Shown: positions 1 to 8,991, counted from the stretch's first letter. The stretch: 64,000 bases of DNA from Paraliobacillus sp. PM-2 (GCF_001368815.1 NZ_CTEI01000001.1:992001-1056000); one strand, 5' to 3'. Numbers and translations are program-made. The notes: generated from the letters alone by a model not told the origin.

Positions 1-20
1 TAAGTCATCGCTAATTTCAT
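1..20 (-). CDS. hepT: Heptaprenyl diphosphate synthase component II, first codons only
   Basis: Only the first six codons (M-K-L-A-M-T) lie in the window, and the gene continues past the left edge. The start has an AAAGGTGA ribosome-binding site and sits 53 bases downstream of the menG stop. In Bacillus the order is hepS-menG-hepT, with HepT the catalytic subunit that makes the C35 side chain of menaquinone. The identification rests on position and the MKL-type start alone. Confidence 0.6.
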
Positions 21-73
21 TATTTACTTCACCTTTATATTCGTTTTTCACAACTTAGTTGTAACGTTCATAT

Positions 74-784
74 TTAGTCTTTTTTTTCGCCCATATGCAT
101 TGCTGCAACACCACCTGTATAGCTCTTAACTTGCACAGATGTAAGTCCAGCATCTTCAAACATCTTTTTTAATTCCTTTTTCCCTGGAAAAGTTTTAGCT
201 GATTCATGCAGCCAAGCATATTCTTTATAACTACGCGCCAACAATCTCCCAAATACAGGCATAATAAACTTAAAATAAAAATAATATAATTGACGAAAGA
301 TTGGTAGAGTAGGCTGAGATGTTTCTAAACAAACAACTTTCCCTCCAGGTTTTACTACTCTTGCCATTTCATTTAGTACTTGTTGATAATCTGGAACATT
401 TCGTAATCCAAAACCAATTGTTACATAATCAAAGGTATTTGATTCAAACGGCAATTGCATGGCATTCCCTTTCATGAAAGAAAGCTGTGGCTGAATTTGT
501 TTATGATGTTTTTTAGTTGCAACAGACAACATATTCTCACTAAAGTCTAATCCGATTACTTTCCCTGATCGACCAGATTGTTCAGCTAATGCATAGCTCC
601 AATCACCAGTCCCACAACAAACATCTAATGCGGATGATCCTCGTGATACCATCATTTTTTTCATTACATCTTTTCTCCAAGCTTTATGTCGGTTAAAGGA
701 GATAATAGAATTCATAAAATCATAACGTTGATAAATTTTTTCAAATACATGATGTACTCGTTCTTCTTTTGTATGTTCTTTCAC
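74..784 (-). CDS. menG: Demethylmenaquinone methyltransferase
   Basis: This SAM-dependent enzyme C-methylates demethylmenaquinone, the last step of menaquinone synthesis. The 236 aa product has the family's usual length. It carries the MenG/UbiE N-terminal signature (Y21, D22, M24, N25, S29, H33, W36), SAM motif [11 protein letters not shown] at residues 53-62, and the RNVPD motif near residue 130. It lies 3 bases downstream of hepS and upstream of hepT, the conserved quinone operon. It was formerly called ubiE or gerCB in Bacillus. Its presence implies a menaquinone-based respiratory chain, which matters when reading the absence of resABC elsewhere in the window. Confidence 0.95.
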   Translation of the reverse strand: MKEHTKEERVHHVFEKIYQRYDFMNSIISFNRHKAWRKDVMKKMMVSRGSSALDVCCGTGDWSYALAEQSGRSGKVIGLDFSENMLSVATKKHHKQIQPQLSFMKGNAMQLPFESNTFDYVTIGFGLRNVPDYQQVLNEMARVVKPGGKVVCLETSQPTLPIFRQLYYFYFKFIMPVFGRLLARSYKEYAWLHESAKTFPGKKELKKMFEDAGLTSVQVKSYTGGVAAMHMGEKKD

Positions 785-787
785 CTA

Positions 788-1582
788 TTACCCTTCTTCC
801 ATTGCAAGACTATTATAATTATGATTTTCTGCAAAAAAACGCTGTGCATCCTTTTTTAACAATTGAAAATGTATAGGCAAGTCTTGAACAAGTTCTTCTG
901 AAATGAACAAATGCTTACGTATTATCGCATCAATTGCTTGTACCGGTTTGTTATATTGCGAATACTCTCCCATCACTTGATTAAGTAGCACTTCAAATAG
1001 CGGGGAGTGTTGTTCAGAAGTATATAAATCTTTCTCGCGTAGTAATTTTTTTGTTAAAAGCCAATTTTGAATAAATGGGTTAATTGATGTTTCACTGACA
1101 TGGTTAGCAACGTGGATAATAAGGATAGACTCTAATGCTTTCATCTCCTCAATAAATTCATGCATTGAGTGATTTTTTTCATAATACAAAATCATTTTCA
1201 ATTCATTAATTTCTTTAATTGCAGAGGCTAATGTAGCAATCATATCTATATCATCAAGTTTAGACAGCATATAATAGTATAAACCACTATAGTAATCTCC
1301 AGCTAACACTGTCAATTGTCTATTTTTTGTTAGTTGTTTCGATTCATTTTCCAGTCTTTCTGATACTAAATCATGTGTGTCAAGCGCAATTTGCACTAAC
1401 ATGGTTGTTAGGATATAATTTTTCTTTTTTTTATCTGAATAGGATGTCTGTTTTATTAAACTATATAAGATCACAAGCTTATCATTATTTATAACAGGTT
1501 TTTGAATAAACTTTTTTAAGTAAGCATGTTGAAGCTTATCTTCTAACTCTTCTTGTATATTACTAAATGATAAAGCTGACAT
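788..1582 (-). CDS. hepS: Heptaprenyl diphosphate synthase component I
   Basis: This is the non-catalytic small subunit that associates with HepT to set product length in heptaprenyl diphosphate synthesis. The 264 aa product resembles HepS/GerCA through its mostly helical sequence and the segment DTHDLVSERLENESKQL around residues 68-82, followed by GDYYSGLYYYMLSK. HepS is poorly conserved as a family, so placement between mtrB and menG is important support. The ATG start follows a short AGGGTTTAGGTGATCCT leader containing AGGTGAT. Confidence 0.88.
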   Translation of the reverse strand: MSALSFSNIQEELEDKLQHAYLKKFIQKPVINNDKLVILYSLIKQTSYSDKKKKNYILTTMLVQIALDTHDLVSERLENESKQLTKNRQLTVLAGDYYSGLYYYMLSKLDDIDMIATLASAIKEINELKMILYYEKNHSMHEFIEEMKALESILIIHVANHVSETSINPFIQNWLLTKKLLREKDLYTSEQHSPLFEVLLNQVMGEYSQYNKPVQAIDAIIRKHLFISEELVQDLPIHFQLLKKDAQRFFAENHNYNSLAMEEG

Positions 1583-1693
1583 AGGATCACCTAAACCCTT
1601 TCTTCAAAAACCGATACAGGAAAGATTTTTTCATAAAAATAGTATAACATAAGTTATCTTATTTCGCTTTTTTATGTATGTATTTATCATTCA

Positions 1694-1918
1694 CTATTGA
1701 TCATTGCGCATTTGACCAACACTAGACTCGATCATAGCTTTTCCTTTTATTTTAATAGCTGAGGTATGTTCTGTAAATTGAACCACTAATATTTCATTTT
1801 CATCTAGCTTTTCAGAATGATGAAACTTTGTATTCGTACCTCTTGTCAATCCAATGACTTGTACACCATTCTCTAATGCTTTTACAATAAAATAATCTCC
1901 TTGAGCCATCTCTTTCAT
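1694..1918 (-). CDS. mtrB: trp RNA-binding attenuation protein (TRAP)
   Basis: TRAP forms an 11-subunit ring that, with tryptophan bound, wraps (G/U)AG repeats in trp leader RNAs. The 74 aa product has the conserved GLTRGTNTKFHHSEKLDE core. The RNA-binding residues K37 and K56 are kept, and the third position (R58 in B. subtilis) is K58. I chose the ATG at 1918 because it follows GGAGGGATTATC; the open frame runs 25 codons further upstream through the hbs terminator, which is not coding. The usual upstream partner mtrA (folE, GTP cyclohydrolase I) is absent, so mtrB directly follows hbs. Confidence 0.93.
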   Translation of the reverse strand: MKEMAQGDYFIVKALENGVQVIGLTRGTNTKFHHSEKLDENEILVVQFTEHTSAIKIKGKAMIESSVGQMRNDQ

Positions 1919-1960
1919 GATAATCCCTCCAATTCTTTTACATATATATATAATAGAAAA

Positions 1961-1985
1961 AGGGTGCACGATGCACCCTTTTTTC
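1961..1985 (-). terminator. Intrinsic terminator downstream of hbs
   Basis: The inverted repeat AAGGGTGCA / TGCACCCTT with a short loop is followed on the minus strand by a T-run. It lies between hbs and mtrB, so most hbs transcription should stop before the TRAP gene. It is nearly symmetrical, with a T-run on the plus strand as well. Confidence 0.75.
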
Positions 1986-2003
1986 TTGCCCATATGTAAA
2001 TGC

Positions 2004-2276
2004 TTATTTCACACTATCTTTAAGGGCTTTACCTGGTTTAAACGCAGGAACTTTGCTAGCTGGAATTTCAATTTCAGCACCTGTTTGTGGGTTACGACCT
2101 TTACGAGCAGCGCGTTCGCGTACTTCGAAGTTACCGAAACCAATTAATTGTACTTTTTCACCGTCTTTTAGTGAATCCATGATAGTTTCAAAAACTGAAT
2201 CAACAGCTTTTGTTGCATCTTTTTTGGATAGTTCGCTTTTATCAGCGACTGCATTAATTAAATCTGTTTTGTTCAT
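2004..2276 (-). CDS. hbs: Non-specific DNA-binding protein HU
   Basis: This is the abundant nucleoid protein that bends and compacts DNA. The 90 aa product has the exact length of bacillar HBsu. It starts [10 protein letters not shown], contains [18 protein letters not shown] (the HU signature, about residues 46-63) and the proline-tipped arm. The start at 2276 is set by a strong GGGAGGAGGTGA site; the open frame extends upstream as non-coding leader. The leader of about 220 bases holds two tandem sigma-A-like promoters, and an intrinsic terminator follows the gene. Confidence 0.96.
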   Translation of the reverse strand: MNKTDLINAVADKSELSKKDATKAVDSVFETIMDSLKDGEKVQLIGFGNFEVRERAARKGRNPQTGAEIEIPASKVPAFKPGKALKDSVK

Positions 2277-2403
2277 GACATTCACCTCCTCCCAAAAATC
2301 AAATACCTCTGAAGCATTCGAACTTAAATGGTTTATATACCATTTGTTCACATAATAAGTAGAACTTATACTTCGAATCATCATTAAAATGATGACAAGG
2401 CTT

Positions 2404-2432
2404 ATAATAAACGACTTTTCCCTTAAATTCAA
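2404..2432 (-). promoter_or_regulatory. Candidate proximal sigma-A promoter of hbs
   Basis: TTGAAT and TATTAT are separated by exactly 17 bases on the minus strand, upstream of hbs. Two promoters are also known for B. subtilis hbs. Confidence 0.5.
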
Positions 2433-2500
2433 CAAAAAATAGCAAGATTTATAATAATTTGTTCTTTTGTCCTAGTTTCAACCTTACTAATTTCCTTTGA

Positions 2501-2529
2501 ATCTTATCATAACAACATCCCTTTTGCAA
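2501..2529 (-). promoter_or_regulatory. Candidate distal sigma-A promoter of hbs
   Basis: TTGCAA and TAAGAT are separated by 17 bases on the minus strand, about 225 bases upstream of the hbs start. Confidence 0.5.
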
Positions 2530-2582
2530 GTGTTTACAAGTGTTGATAAATTAACATTTTCAATTCATTTCAGTAAATAAAA

Positions 2583-2605
2583 AACGACTTGGTTTACAAG
2601 TCGTT
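2583..2605 (-). terminator. Intrinsic terminator of spoIVA
   Basis: The 9-bp stem AACGACTTG / CAAGTCGTT with a 5-base loop overlaps the spoIVA stop codon and is followed by TTTTATTT on the minus strand. Confidence 0.8.
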
Positions 2606-4082
2606 AAAGAATAATTGCTATTAGTCCTCCAGAACCTTCATTTATGATTCGTTCTAAGGTTTCTTTTAGTTTATATCTTGCATTCTCAGGCATGAGTGAA
2701 AGTTTTGCTTGTATACCTTCTCTTACTATTGAACTTAAAGATCTTCCGAAGATATCTGATTGCCAAATAGATAATGGATCCTCTTCAAAGTCTTGCATTA
2801 AATATCTAACTAATTCTTCACTCTGTTTTTCGGTCCCAATAATAGGTGCAAATTCTGATTCTACTTCTACTTTTATCATATGAATGGATGGTGCAACAGC
2901 CTTTAATCTGACGCCAAAACGTGCGCCTTGTCGAATAATTTCTGGTTCATCTAGACGCATATCAGCAATAGATGGTGCAGCAACACCATAGCCAGTTTGT
3001 TTTACCATTTGTAGGGCTCCGGATACTTGATCATACTCCCGCTTTGCTTCAGAGAAGTCTTGCATCAATTGCAACAAATGATCTTTCCCTCTAATTTCTT
3101 CCCCAACTATTTCTTTTAAAACTTGATCATATAAATAATCTGGTGCTTCTAAATCAATTTCAGCTACACCTTCACCCATTTGAATACCAGCAATTTTAGC
3201 TTGATTAATATAATCATAATCATCAAATTGCCCAACGACCCGATCAACATCACGAAGTCGTTTTATATCTTTCACTGTTTCTTGAATAGCTGCTTGATAA
3301 CTTTCTCTTAACCAATGATCTTCATTTAAAACCATTACCCAGCTTGGTAGATTCACATTAACTTCTAACACAGGGAATTCATATAATGCTTCTCTAAGTA
3401 CATTATAGACATCATGTTCGCGCATACTTTCCACACTCATAGATAAAACTGGAATATCATACTGTTCTGTTAATTCTTGACGTAAAAGTTCCGTATCTTG
3501 GTGATATGGTTGTACAGAGTTAATCACCATAATAAACGGTTTACCTACTTCTCTCAGCTCTTCTACAACTCTTTTTTCTGCTTCCAAATAATCTTCTCTT
3601 GGAATATCACCAATTGTCCCGTCTGTTGTTACGACTACTCCCATAGTGGAATGCTCTTGAATTACTTTTCTTGTGCCAATCTCAGCTGCTTCATGGAATG
3701 GGATTGGTTCTTCATACCATGGTGTATGAATCATTCGTGGACCATTTTCATCTTCAAATCCTTGCGCACCATCTACAGCATAACCAACACAATCAACTAA
3801 CCGTACATTAACATCTAAACCATCATCGACTTGTACACTAACAGCTTGATTTGGAACAAATTTTGGCTCAGTTGTCATAATTGTTTTTCCAGCTGCACTT
3901 TGAGGTAGTTCATCTTGTGCTCTTGCTCGGTCTCCATCATCTGAAATATTGGGCAAAACAACTTGTTCCATGAACTTCTTAATAAAAGTTGATTTACCGG
4001 TGCGTACTGCGCCTACAACCCCTAAATAAATATCACCATTCGTACGTTTCGAAATGTCTTTAAAAATATCAACTCTTTCCAA
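2604..4082 (-). CDS. spoIVA: Stage IV sporulation protein A, coat-basement ATPase
   Basis: SpoIVA polymerises around the forespore using ATP hydrolysis and anchors the coat. The 492 aa product matches the B. subtilis length exactly. A P-loop GAVRTGKS lies at residues 24-31, followed by the conserved segment AQDELPQSAAGKTIMTTEPK, and the C-terminus ends GGLIAIIL as in the family. I place the start at a TTG (4080-4082) behind AGGAGGGGATCAC; nine additional in-frame codons upstream overlap that ribosome-binding site and break homology. A consensus sigma-E promoter lies 57 bases upstream, as expected for a mother-cell gene. Confidence 0.96.
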   Translation of the reverse strand: MERVDIFKDISKRTNGDIYLGVVGAVRTGKSTFIKKFMEQVVLPNISDDGDRARAQDELPQSAAGKTIMTTEPKFVPNQAVSVQVDDGLDVNVRLVDCVGYAVDGAQGFEDENGPRMIHTPWYEEPIPFHEAAEIGTRKVIQEHSTMGVVVTTDGTIGDIPREDYLEAEKRVVEELREVGKPFIMVINSVQPYHQDTELLRQELTEQYDIPVLSMSVESMREHDVYNVLREALYEFPVLEVNVNLPSWVMVLNEDHWLRESYQAAIQETVKDIKRLRDVDRVVGQFDDYDYINQAKIAGIQMGEGVAEIDLEAPDYLYDQVLKEIVGEEIRGKDHLLQLMQDFSEAKREYDQVSGALQMVKQTGYGVAAPSIADMRLDEPEIIRQGARFGVRLKAVAPSIHMIKVEVESEFAPIIGTEKQSEELVRYLMQDFEEDPLSIWQSDIFGRSLSSIVREGIQAKLSLMPENARYKLKETLERIINEGSGGLIAIIL

Positions 4083-4138
4083 GTGATCCCCTCCTGATCT
4101 CCTTAACACCTACACGATTACGAATCTTTGACATTTTC

Positions 4139-4168
4139 ATTCTATGACATTGTCCCACTAAAATATGA
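4139..4168 (-). promoter_or_regulatory. Sigma-E-type promoter of spoIVA
   Basis: On the minus strand TCATATT (-35) is followed after 15 bases by CATAGAAT (-10). These fit the sigma-E consensus (about kmATATT, CATAcanT). spoIVA is sigma-E-dependent in B. subtilis. Confidence 0.7.
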
Positions 4169-4313
4169 CTTGATAATATTAAAAACTTGTTTTTTATTGA
4201 GTAGCTGTATTGCAACACATCTACCTTGAACATTTTTTCTCCATCTCTTTTAATAACTATGCTTTTTTGATTGTAAATAGAAGAAGAGTTTAAAAATTAC
4301 TCCTATAAAAATA

Positions 4314-4339
4314 GAGATAGGGTAATGAATCCCTATCTC
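4314..4339 (-). terminator. Terminator downstream of the gpsA-spoVIF transcript
   Basis: A perfect 9-bp stem GAGATAGGG / CCCTATCTC with an 8-base loop is followed by TATTTTTAT on the minus strand. Confidence 0.7.
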
Positions 4340-4439
4340 GGTATGACTAAATAATACCCAAGCAACCCTAAAATGAATGCCTGTGCGCTTTATTTTATGC
4401 TAATTCTGGAGAGTTTGTATCCTCATCTGCCCAGTTTGG

Positions 4440-4700
4440 TTACTTTTTAAATAATTGTCCTAAAGCGTTAATATCCTTTGGTACATTATTTTTTGTAATG
4501 GATTGCACTAGTTTATCTTCTTTTTCTTTTGAGATTGGTTTATTTGCCATCTTCGCTAATTGTTTAACAAGATTACGAACTGTTTTCTCATCAGAAAAAT
4601 CTGCATTTTGTACGGAGTTGGCTATTTTTAAAATTTGTTCAGGACTTATACTAGAATTTTTTTGGATTTGATCAAACATATTTTTTTGAAAATCGCTCAC
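4440..4700 (-). CDS. SpoVIF-like sporulation protein
   Basis: This 86 aa protein contains the segment FSDEKTVRNLVKQLAKMANK followed by P-I-S-K-E-K-E-D-K. That closely resembles the core of the stage VI sporulation protein F family (B. subtilis SpoVIF/YjcC), which acts in late coat assembly. No signal peptide or membrane segment is visible. The ATG follows GGAGGAGAGCATGT. It lies about 60 bases downstream of gpsA, where B. subtilis has yphF-yphE instead. Whether it is the true SpoVIF orthologue or a paralog cannot be decided from this window. Confidence 0.75.
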   Translation of the reverse strand: MSDFQKNMFDQIQKNSSISPEQILKIANSVQNADFSDEKTVRNLVKQLAKMANKPISKEKEDKLVQSITKNNVPKDINALGQLFKK

Positions 4701-4763
4701 ATGCTCTCCTCCTTGGCTAATATCTTCTTGATACTATATGCAAGTTGGGAGAGCATTGTTCAT

Positions 4764-5804
4764 TTATAGCTTATATCTGTTAGATAAAACGTTAGAGATA
4801 TCTTCCATTTCGTGTCGGCGCATACGTTTCATTAATTGATCAACCACATCTTTGGGATTAGCACCTTCAAACAACACTTTATATAATCCATTCGTAATAG
4901 GCATCTCGATATTTTCTATTTGAGCTAGTTCATAGGCTGCTTTGGTGGTACGAACACCTTCTACAACCATTCCCATCTCTTGTAAAACATCATCAAGCCT
5001 TTTTCCTTTCGCTAAGAGATTTCCGGCTTTCCAGTTCCTACTGTGTACACTAGTACAAGTCACAATTAAATCGCCAACACCACTTAGGCCAACAAAAGTT
5101 AATGGATCTGCCCCTTTCGTTGTCCCTAAGCGAGCAATTTCCGCTAGACCTCTAGTGACCAATGCAGCTTTAGCATTATCCCCGTATCCCAAACCATCGG
5201 TAATACCTGCACCTAATGCAATAATATTTTTAAGAGAACCTCCTAGTTCAACACCAATCATATCTGCACTCGTATACACTCTGAAATGTTCATTAATAAA
5301 CAGATCCTGTGCCTTCTCCGCTTCTGTCATCGTTCTTGAAGATACTGTAACGGTTGTAGGATGTCTTAAACTTACTTCCTCTGCATGACTAGGTCCGGAT
5401 AAAACAACAATATCTGTATACCATTGACGAGGTAGTTCTTCTTCCATCATCTCAGAAACACGTTTTAATGATTTCGGTTCGATCCCTTTTGTGCCATGGA
5501 TAATAGTAACATGATGGTCTAATACCTCAGAGACTTTTTGGCATACTTCTCTTATAGCTTCTGTTGGCAGAACAAAAACTATTGTTGACACATCCTGCAA
5601 TACTTCCTTCAATGAGGTGTATGCTTTTAAATCTTTGGGTAATGTAATATTTGGCAAATAATCTTTGTTAGCATGTGTTTGATTAATTTCATCCGCATGT
5701 GATTGATTATGTGTCCAAAGTCGGACATCATGACCATTATCCTTTAAAACCATCGCTAAGGCAGTTCCCCAACTACCCGCTCCTAAAACCGCTATTTTTT
5801 CCAT
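4764..5804 (-). CDS. gpsA: NAD(P)-dependent glycerol-3-phosphate dehydrogenase
   Basis: GpsA reduces dihydroxyacetone phosphate to sn-glycerol 3-phosphate for phospholipid synthesis. The 346 aa length is typical. The N-terminal Rossmann motif VLGAGSWGTALA spans residues 6-17. HGTKGIEPKS and the catalytic-domain motif LGGSLKNIIALGAGITDGL (residues about 187-205) are present. It lies 12 bases downstream of der and upstream of the spoVIF-like gene; this der-gpsA order is conserved in Bacillaceae. Confidence 0.96.
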   Translation of the reverse strand: MEKIAVLGAGSWGTALAMVLKDNGHDVRLWTHNQSHADEINQTHANKDYLPNITLPKDLKAYTSLKEVLQDVSTIVFVLPTEAIREVCQKVSEVLDHHVTIIHGTKGIEPKSLKRVSEMMEEELPRQWYTDIVVLSGPSHAEEVSLRHPTTVTVSSRTMTEAEKAQDLFINEHFRVYTSADMIGVELGGSLKNIIALGAGITDGLGYGDNAKAALVTRGLAEIARLGTTKGADPLTFVGLSGVGDLIVTCTSVHSRNWKAGNLLAKGKRLDDVLQEMGMVVEGVRTTKAAYELAQIENIEMPITNGLYKVLFEGANPKDVVDQLMKRMRRHEMEDISNVLSNRYKL

Positions 5805-5816
5805 TCTTATCCCCCT

Positions 5817-7127
5817 TTATTGTCTACGCCTAGCAAAAATTTTGATAGGTGTTCCTTCAAATCCAAATGCTTCTCGTATTCTGTTTTCTAAAAAACGTTC
5901 ATATGAAAAATGTAATAAGTCAGGATCATTCACAAAAACAACAAAGCTTGGTGGTTTTACACCTACTTGTGTTGCATATAGAATTTTTAATCGCTTCCCT
6001 TTGATTGTTGGTGTCGGATTGACCGCAAGTGCATCCATAATGACATCGTTTAAAATATTTGTTTCTACACGTTTTGTATGATTTTCACTAGCTCGTAACA
6101 CTTGTGGAAGAAGCGTGTGGGTTCTTTTTTTCGTTTTAGCTGATAAAAATACAATGGGAGCGTAATCTAAAAATGGAAAATGAACTCTAATTTTTTCTTC
6201 AAATGCTCGCATTGCTTTCTCATCGCTATCTACGGTATCCCATTTATTCACAACAATGACTACTGCTTTACCTGCTTCATGCGCATATCCAGCGATTTTT
6301 TTGTCTTGTTCTATAATACCGGTTTCAGCATCTATTAACGTTAGTACAACATCTGAACGTTCAATCGCTTTTAATGCACGTAGTATACTATATTTTTCTG
6401 TCGTTTCGTAAATTTTACCTCTTTTTCGCATTCCTGCAGTATCAATAATAACATAATCCCGTTCATCACGAGTAAATGGCGTATCGATTGCATCTCTGGT
6501 GGTACCAGCAATATCGCTGACAATTACTCTTTCTTGTTGTAATAGAGCATTGACTAGCGAAGATTTCCCTACATTTGGTCTACCGATTAAACTAAAGTAG
6601 ATGGTATCTTCCTCAACGTTTTCCGTTTGCTTTGTTGGAAAATAACTTACTACTTCATCTAACAGATCGCCTAACCCCAAACCATGCGTCCCCGAAATAG
6701 GAAAAGGCTCACCGAAACCAAGTGAATAGAATTCATATATTTGGTCCTTCATCTCTGGATTATCTACTTTATTTACCCCAAGTACAACAGGTTTATTTGA
6801 TTTAAATAAAAGTTTAGCAACTTCTTCATCCGCTCCAGTAATGCCTTCTCTTCCATTTACCATAAAGATAATGACATCTGCTTCATGAATTGCTACCTCT
6901 GCTTGTTCACGCATTTGAACAAGTAATGGCTCGTCACCTAACTCAATTCCACCCGTATCAATAAGATTAAAAGTGGTTGTTAACCATTCCGCTTCTGCAT
7001 ATATACGGTCTCTTGTTACGCCTGGCGTATCTTCAACAATGGAAATACGTTCTCCTACAAGTCGATTAAAAATTGTCGACTTTCCTACATTTGGTCTACC
7101 TACTATTGCTACAATTGATTTTCTCAT
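5817..7127 (-). CDS. der: Ribosome assembly GTPase Der (EngA)
   Basis: Der is an essential GTPase of 50S subunit maturation. The 436 aa protein has two tandem G domains. G1 shows GRPNVGKS near residue 10, DTPGVTRD near residue 33 and VNKVD near residue 118. G2 shows GRPNVGKS near residue 183, DIAGTTRD near residue 211 and VNKWD near residue 295. A KH-like C-terminal domain ends in a basic tail (RRRQ). The start is the ATG ahead of [12 protein letters not shown]. Confidence 0.97.
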   Translation of the reverse strand: MRKSIVAIVGRPNVGKSTIFNRLVGERISIVEDTPGVTRDRIYAEAEWLTTTFNLIDTGGIELGDEPLLVQMREQAEVAIHEADVIIFMVNGREGITGADEEVAKLLFKSNKPVVLGVNKVDNPEMKDQIYEFYSLGFGEPFPISGTHGLGLGDLLDEVVSYFPTKQTENVEEDTIYFSLIGRPNVGKSSLVNALLQQERVIVSDIAGTTRDAIDTPFTRDERDYVIIDTAGMRKRGKIYETTEKYSILRALKAIERSDVVLTLIDAETGIIEQDKKIAGYAHEAGKAVVIVVNKWDTVDSDEKAMRAFEEKIRVHFPFLDYAPIVFLSAKTKKRTHTLLPQVLRASENHTKRVETNILNDVIMDALAVNPTPTIKGKRLKILYATQVGVKPPSFVVFVNDPDLLHFSYERFLENRIREAFGFEGTPIKIFARRRQ

Positions 7128-7254
7128 GAAAGGTACATCCTTTCTTTTGTACTCGCATATTTGTTCATGATAAGTAATTTTAATTAGTTAAAATTTATGG
7201 ATCTTAACTTATACATTTTAGCAAAAGCAGTGCATAGACACAACATTGTTTTCC

Positions 7255-7440
7255 TTAATGTTTCACAATTATGTACAATTCGTCACTTAAGGCATGACTA
7301 ATTCCGTCAAGAATAGCTTCCAAATTCGCTGCCACTTTGTTCATTTCATCTTTTGTCTCACAATAAAAAATGGGGGCGCCACCATCTACCTTTTGCTCGT
7401 TCGTTGTGATAACTGCTAAAATTGCTTTATCAATCGTCAT
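7255..7440 (-). CDS. Small YIEGIA-associated (capping-type) protein
   Basis: This 61 aa soluble protein begins MTIDKAILAVITTNEQ and includes G-G-A-P-I-F-Y-C-E-T near residues 20-29. Its start codon overlaps the stop of the upstream YIEGIA gene (ATGA overlap), which argues for translational coupling. It resembles the small protein annotated as the capping subunit for YIEGIA proteins in Bacillaceae; I recognise this from context and length rather than from catalytic motifs. Biochemical function is unknown to me. Confidence 0.65.
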   Translation of the reverse strand: MTIDKAILAVITTNEQKVDGGAPIFYCETKDEMNKVAANLEAILDGISHALSDELYIIVKH

Positions 7441-8336
7441 TTTTCTTCGCCTCGATTTCTTTTACTAACTTTTGATTCTGAAGGCATACGTATGGCGTTC
7501 TCTAAAACAGGAACAGCACCTATAATTTCTGCAGCCTTTTTTGGATCTTGATTTTGCGGTAGAATAAATACACCAATCCGTCCATCATCCAAATCTCGCT
7601 TGATCAATGGAACTAAAGCTGGTGTACCAGAATCTCTAAAAACACCTAGTGAAACAGACACATCATGTAATATTGCTTGACGTTGTCCTAAATTAGCAAT
7701 CGTTGAACGAACATCAAAATTCTTCGGGGTCAACACAAACCCCATTCCAAATCTCCCAATCTCTTCTTGCCTTTCAGGTAACCCAATATTCATAATGTAG
7801 ATATTATCAACATATAAACCCGCCCCATCAAAATGAACTTCTGATAAGGAGATGTCCACAATATCTTTTAATGTCGACCCACTCATTAACTTCCTCGAAA
7901 CGGCATAACAAATGATTGTTACAACAATTGCAATACTCCAACCAGCTAAAAGATAAGCAAAGGTCGTTAGAAAGGAAGTAAAAATTACTAGATAATTTCT
8001 ACTTTCAAACGCAATCGCAATTCCTTCTATATATGTATTTCCTCTTGGAACAAGTTCATAGCTATCCAGTTCTGTCAATGTATTTCTTTCCATATTTCTT
8101 ACTTCTCTAAATTGAGAAGCCGCAATCGTTAGAAAAGTAACTGCAGTAAATTCCTTTTCCATAATAGCAGGAATTGCTACAGCCCCCAAACCGGCTGCAA
8201 TAAAGCCTAATGCTAAATGGATTACTTTACCGTGTAAATAGGTTGGATATTGACGATAATCTGTCCGTAGCATGATGGCCCGAGCGATTGTACCTACAGT
8301 AACTCCAAATATAATTGGTAATGTATATTCATTCAT
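7437..8336 (-). CDS. yphB: YIEGIA-family membrane protein (YphB)
   Basis: The 299 aa protein carries the family-naming motif YIEGIAIAFESRNYL near residues 108-122. Hydrophobic segments lie near residues 5-22, 45-62, 120-138 and 143-158, followed by a soluble C-terminal half with GFVLTPKNFDVRSTIANLGQ. The B. subtilis homologue is YphB, located between engA and yphA as here. It overlaps yphA by 8 bases and the 61 aa gene by 4, forming a three-gene unit. The molecular role is not established in what I know; a spore-envelope role is an inference from phylogenetic distribution. Confidence 0.85.
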   Translation of the reverse strand: MNEYTLPIIFGVTVGTIARAIMLRTDYRQYPTYLHGKVIHLALGFIAAGLGAVAIPAIMEKEFTAVTFLTIAASQFREVRNMERNTLTELDSYELVPRGNTYIEGIAIAFESRNYLVIFTSFLTTFAYLLAGWSIAIVVTIICYAVSRKLMSGSTLKDIVDISLSEVHFDGAGLYVDNIYIMNIGLPERQEEIGRFGMGFVLTPKNFDVRSTIANLGQRQAILHDVSVSLGVFRDSGTPALVPLIKRDLDDGRIGVFILPQNQDPKKAAEIIGAVPVLENAIRMPSESKVSKRNRGEEK

Positions 8337-8928
8337 TTGTCCACCTCTTATTATGCTGTTCTACCAATTGTAGTATGTCCTGAAATTTCATTTTTATTTC
8401 TATCATAAAACGATAGAATAAAATGGCACCCGATAATACACCAAGCAACAGCATCATTGATTGATCCCCAATGATAATCTCCCAACCTAAACCAACAACA
8501 ATTAAAGCATAAATAACCTCCCCAATAATGACAGATAAACTGGTTATAATAAAGCGTTCCAGGATGTTACTAGAAGTGAGTACAAGTAAGCATAAAAAAA
8601 TAGAACTGTATATTATTATCTTAGGTAAAAAAATCCACACTGGACTTACAATTTCCCACAACTTAAGACCTGCGTAAATATGTGATAGTAATAAACAAGC
8701 AATAATTAGAAACAATTTTTTTTTCGAATGAGCTAATAACATAATCCCGACTATTAAAAGAATAATGATGGAAACATTTATTGAAACATGCTTTAAAGGA
8801 ATGGTTAAAGAACTACATGTAATGAACAATAAAATAAAGATAGCTATTCTATTCCTGCTCTGTCCTTTTTTCATAAGAAATGTTGCAATTATCCAATATA
8901 TCCAAAGTAACCAATAAACAATAATCAT
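8329..8928 (-). CDS. yphA: YphA-like polytopic membrane protein
   Basis: The 199 aa protein is hydrophobic throughout, with about six predicted membrane segments (near residues 2-17, 25-45, 50-65, 68-90, 105-125, 130-180) and a short charged C-terminus. Its position directly upstream of the YIEGIA gene matches B. subtilis yphA, a family of unknown function. Sequence alone would not identify it because membrane composition dominates. Confidence 0.7.
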   Translation of the reverse strand: MIIVYWLLWIYWIIATFLMKKGQSRNRIAIFILLFITCSSLTIPLKHVSINVSIIILLIVGIMLLAHSKKKLFLIIACLLLSHIYAGLKLWEIVSPVWIFLPKIIIYSSIFLCLLVLTSSNILERFIITSLSVIIGEVIYALIVVGLGWEIIIGDQSMMLLLGVLSGAILFYRFMIEIKMKFQDILQLVEQHNKRWTNE

Positions 8929-8991
8929 TTTTCATCACCATTAAAGAAGTATAGCTAAAAAGCATGATTCTAAACCATTTCTTGCAAAAAA

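Larger units (their letters stand above)
2277..2582 (-). other. Intergenic region between spoIVA and hbs
   Basis: This non-coding stretch holds two candidate sigma-A promoters for hbs and a long AU-rich leader. I see no supported small gene in it; the in-frame upstream extension of hbs lacks a ribosome-binding site at its first ATG. Confidence 0.6.
4083..4439 (-). other. Intergenic region between spoVIF-like gene and spoIVA
   Basis: This 357-base region holds the sigma-E promoter of spoIVA and a terminator for the gpsA-spoVIF transcript. Directly after the spoVIF-like stop, the same frame reads on for 14 codons (P-N-W-A-D-E-D-T-N-S-P-E-L-A) to a second stop. Another frame encodes a short hydrophobic run (AQAFILGLLGYYLVIPR) without a start codon. 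In B. subtilis small genes (yphF, yphE) lie here; none is intact in this window. Confidence 0.5.

Noticed and set aside
2277-2435. Extended HU open frame
   Set aside because: The extension is leader DNA with promoters; the 90 aa start has a near-perfect ribosome-binding site and family length.
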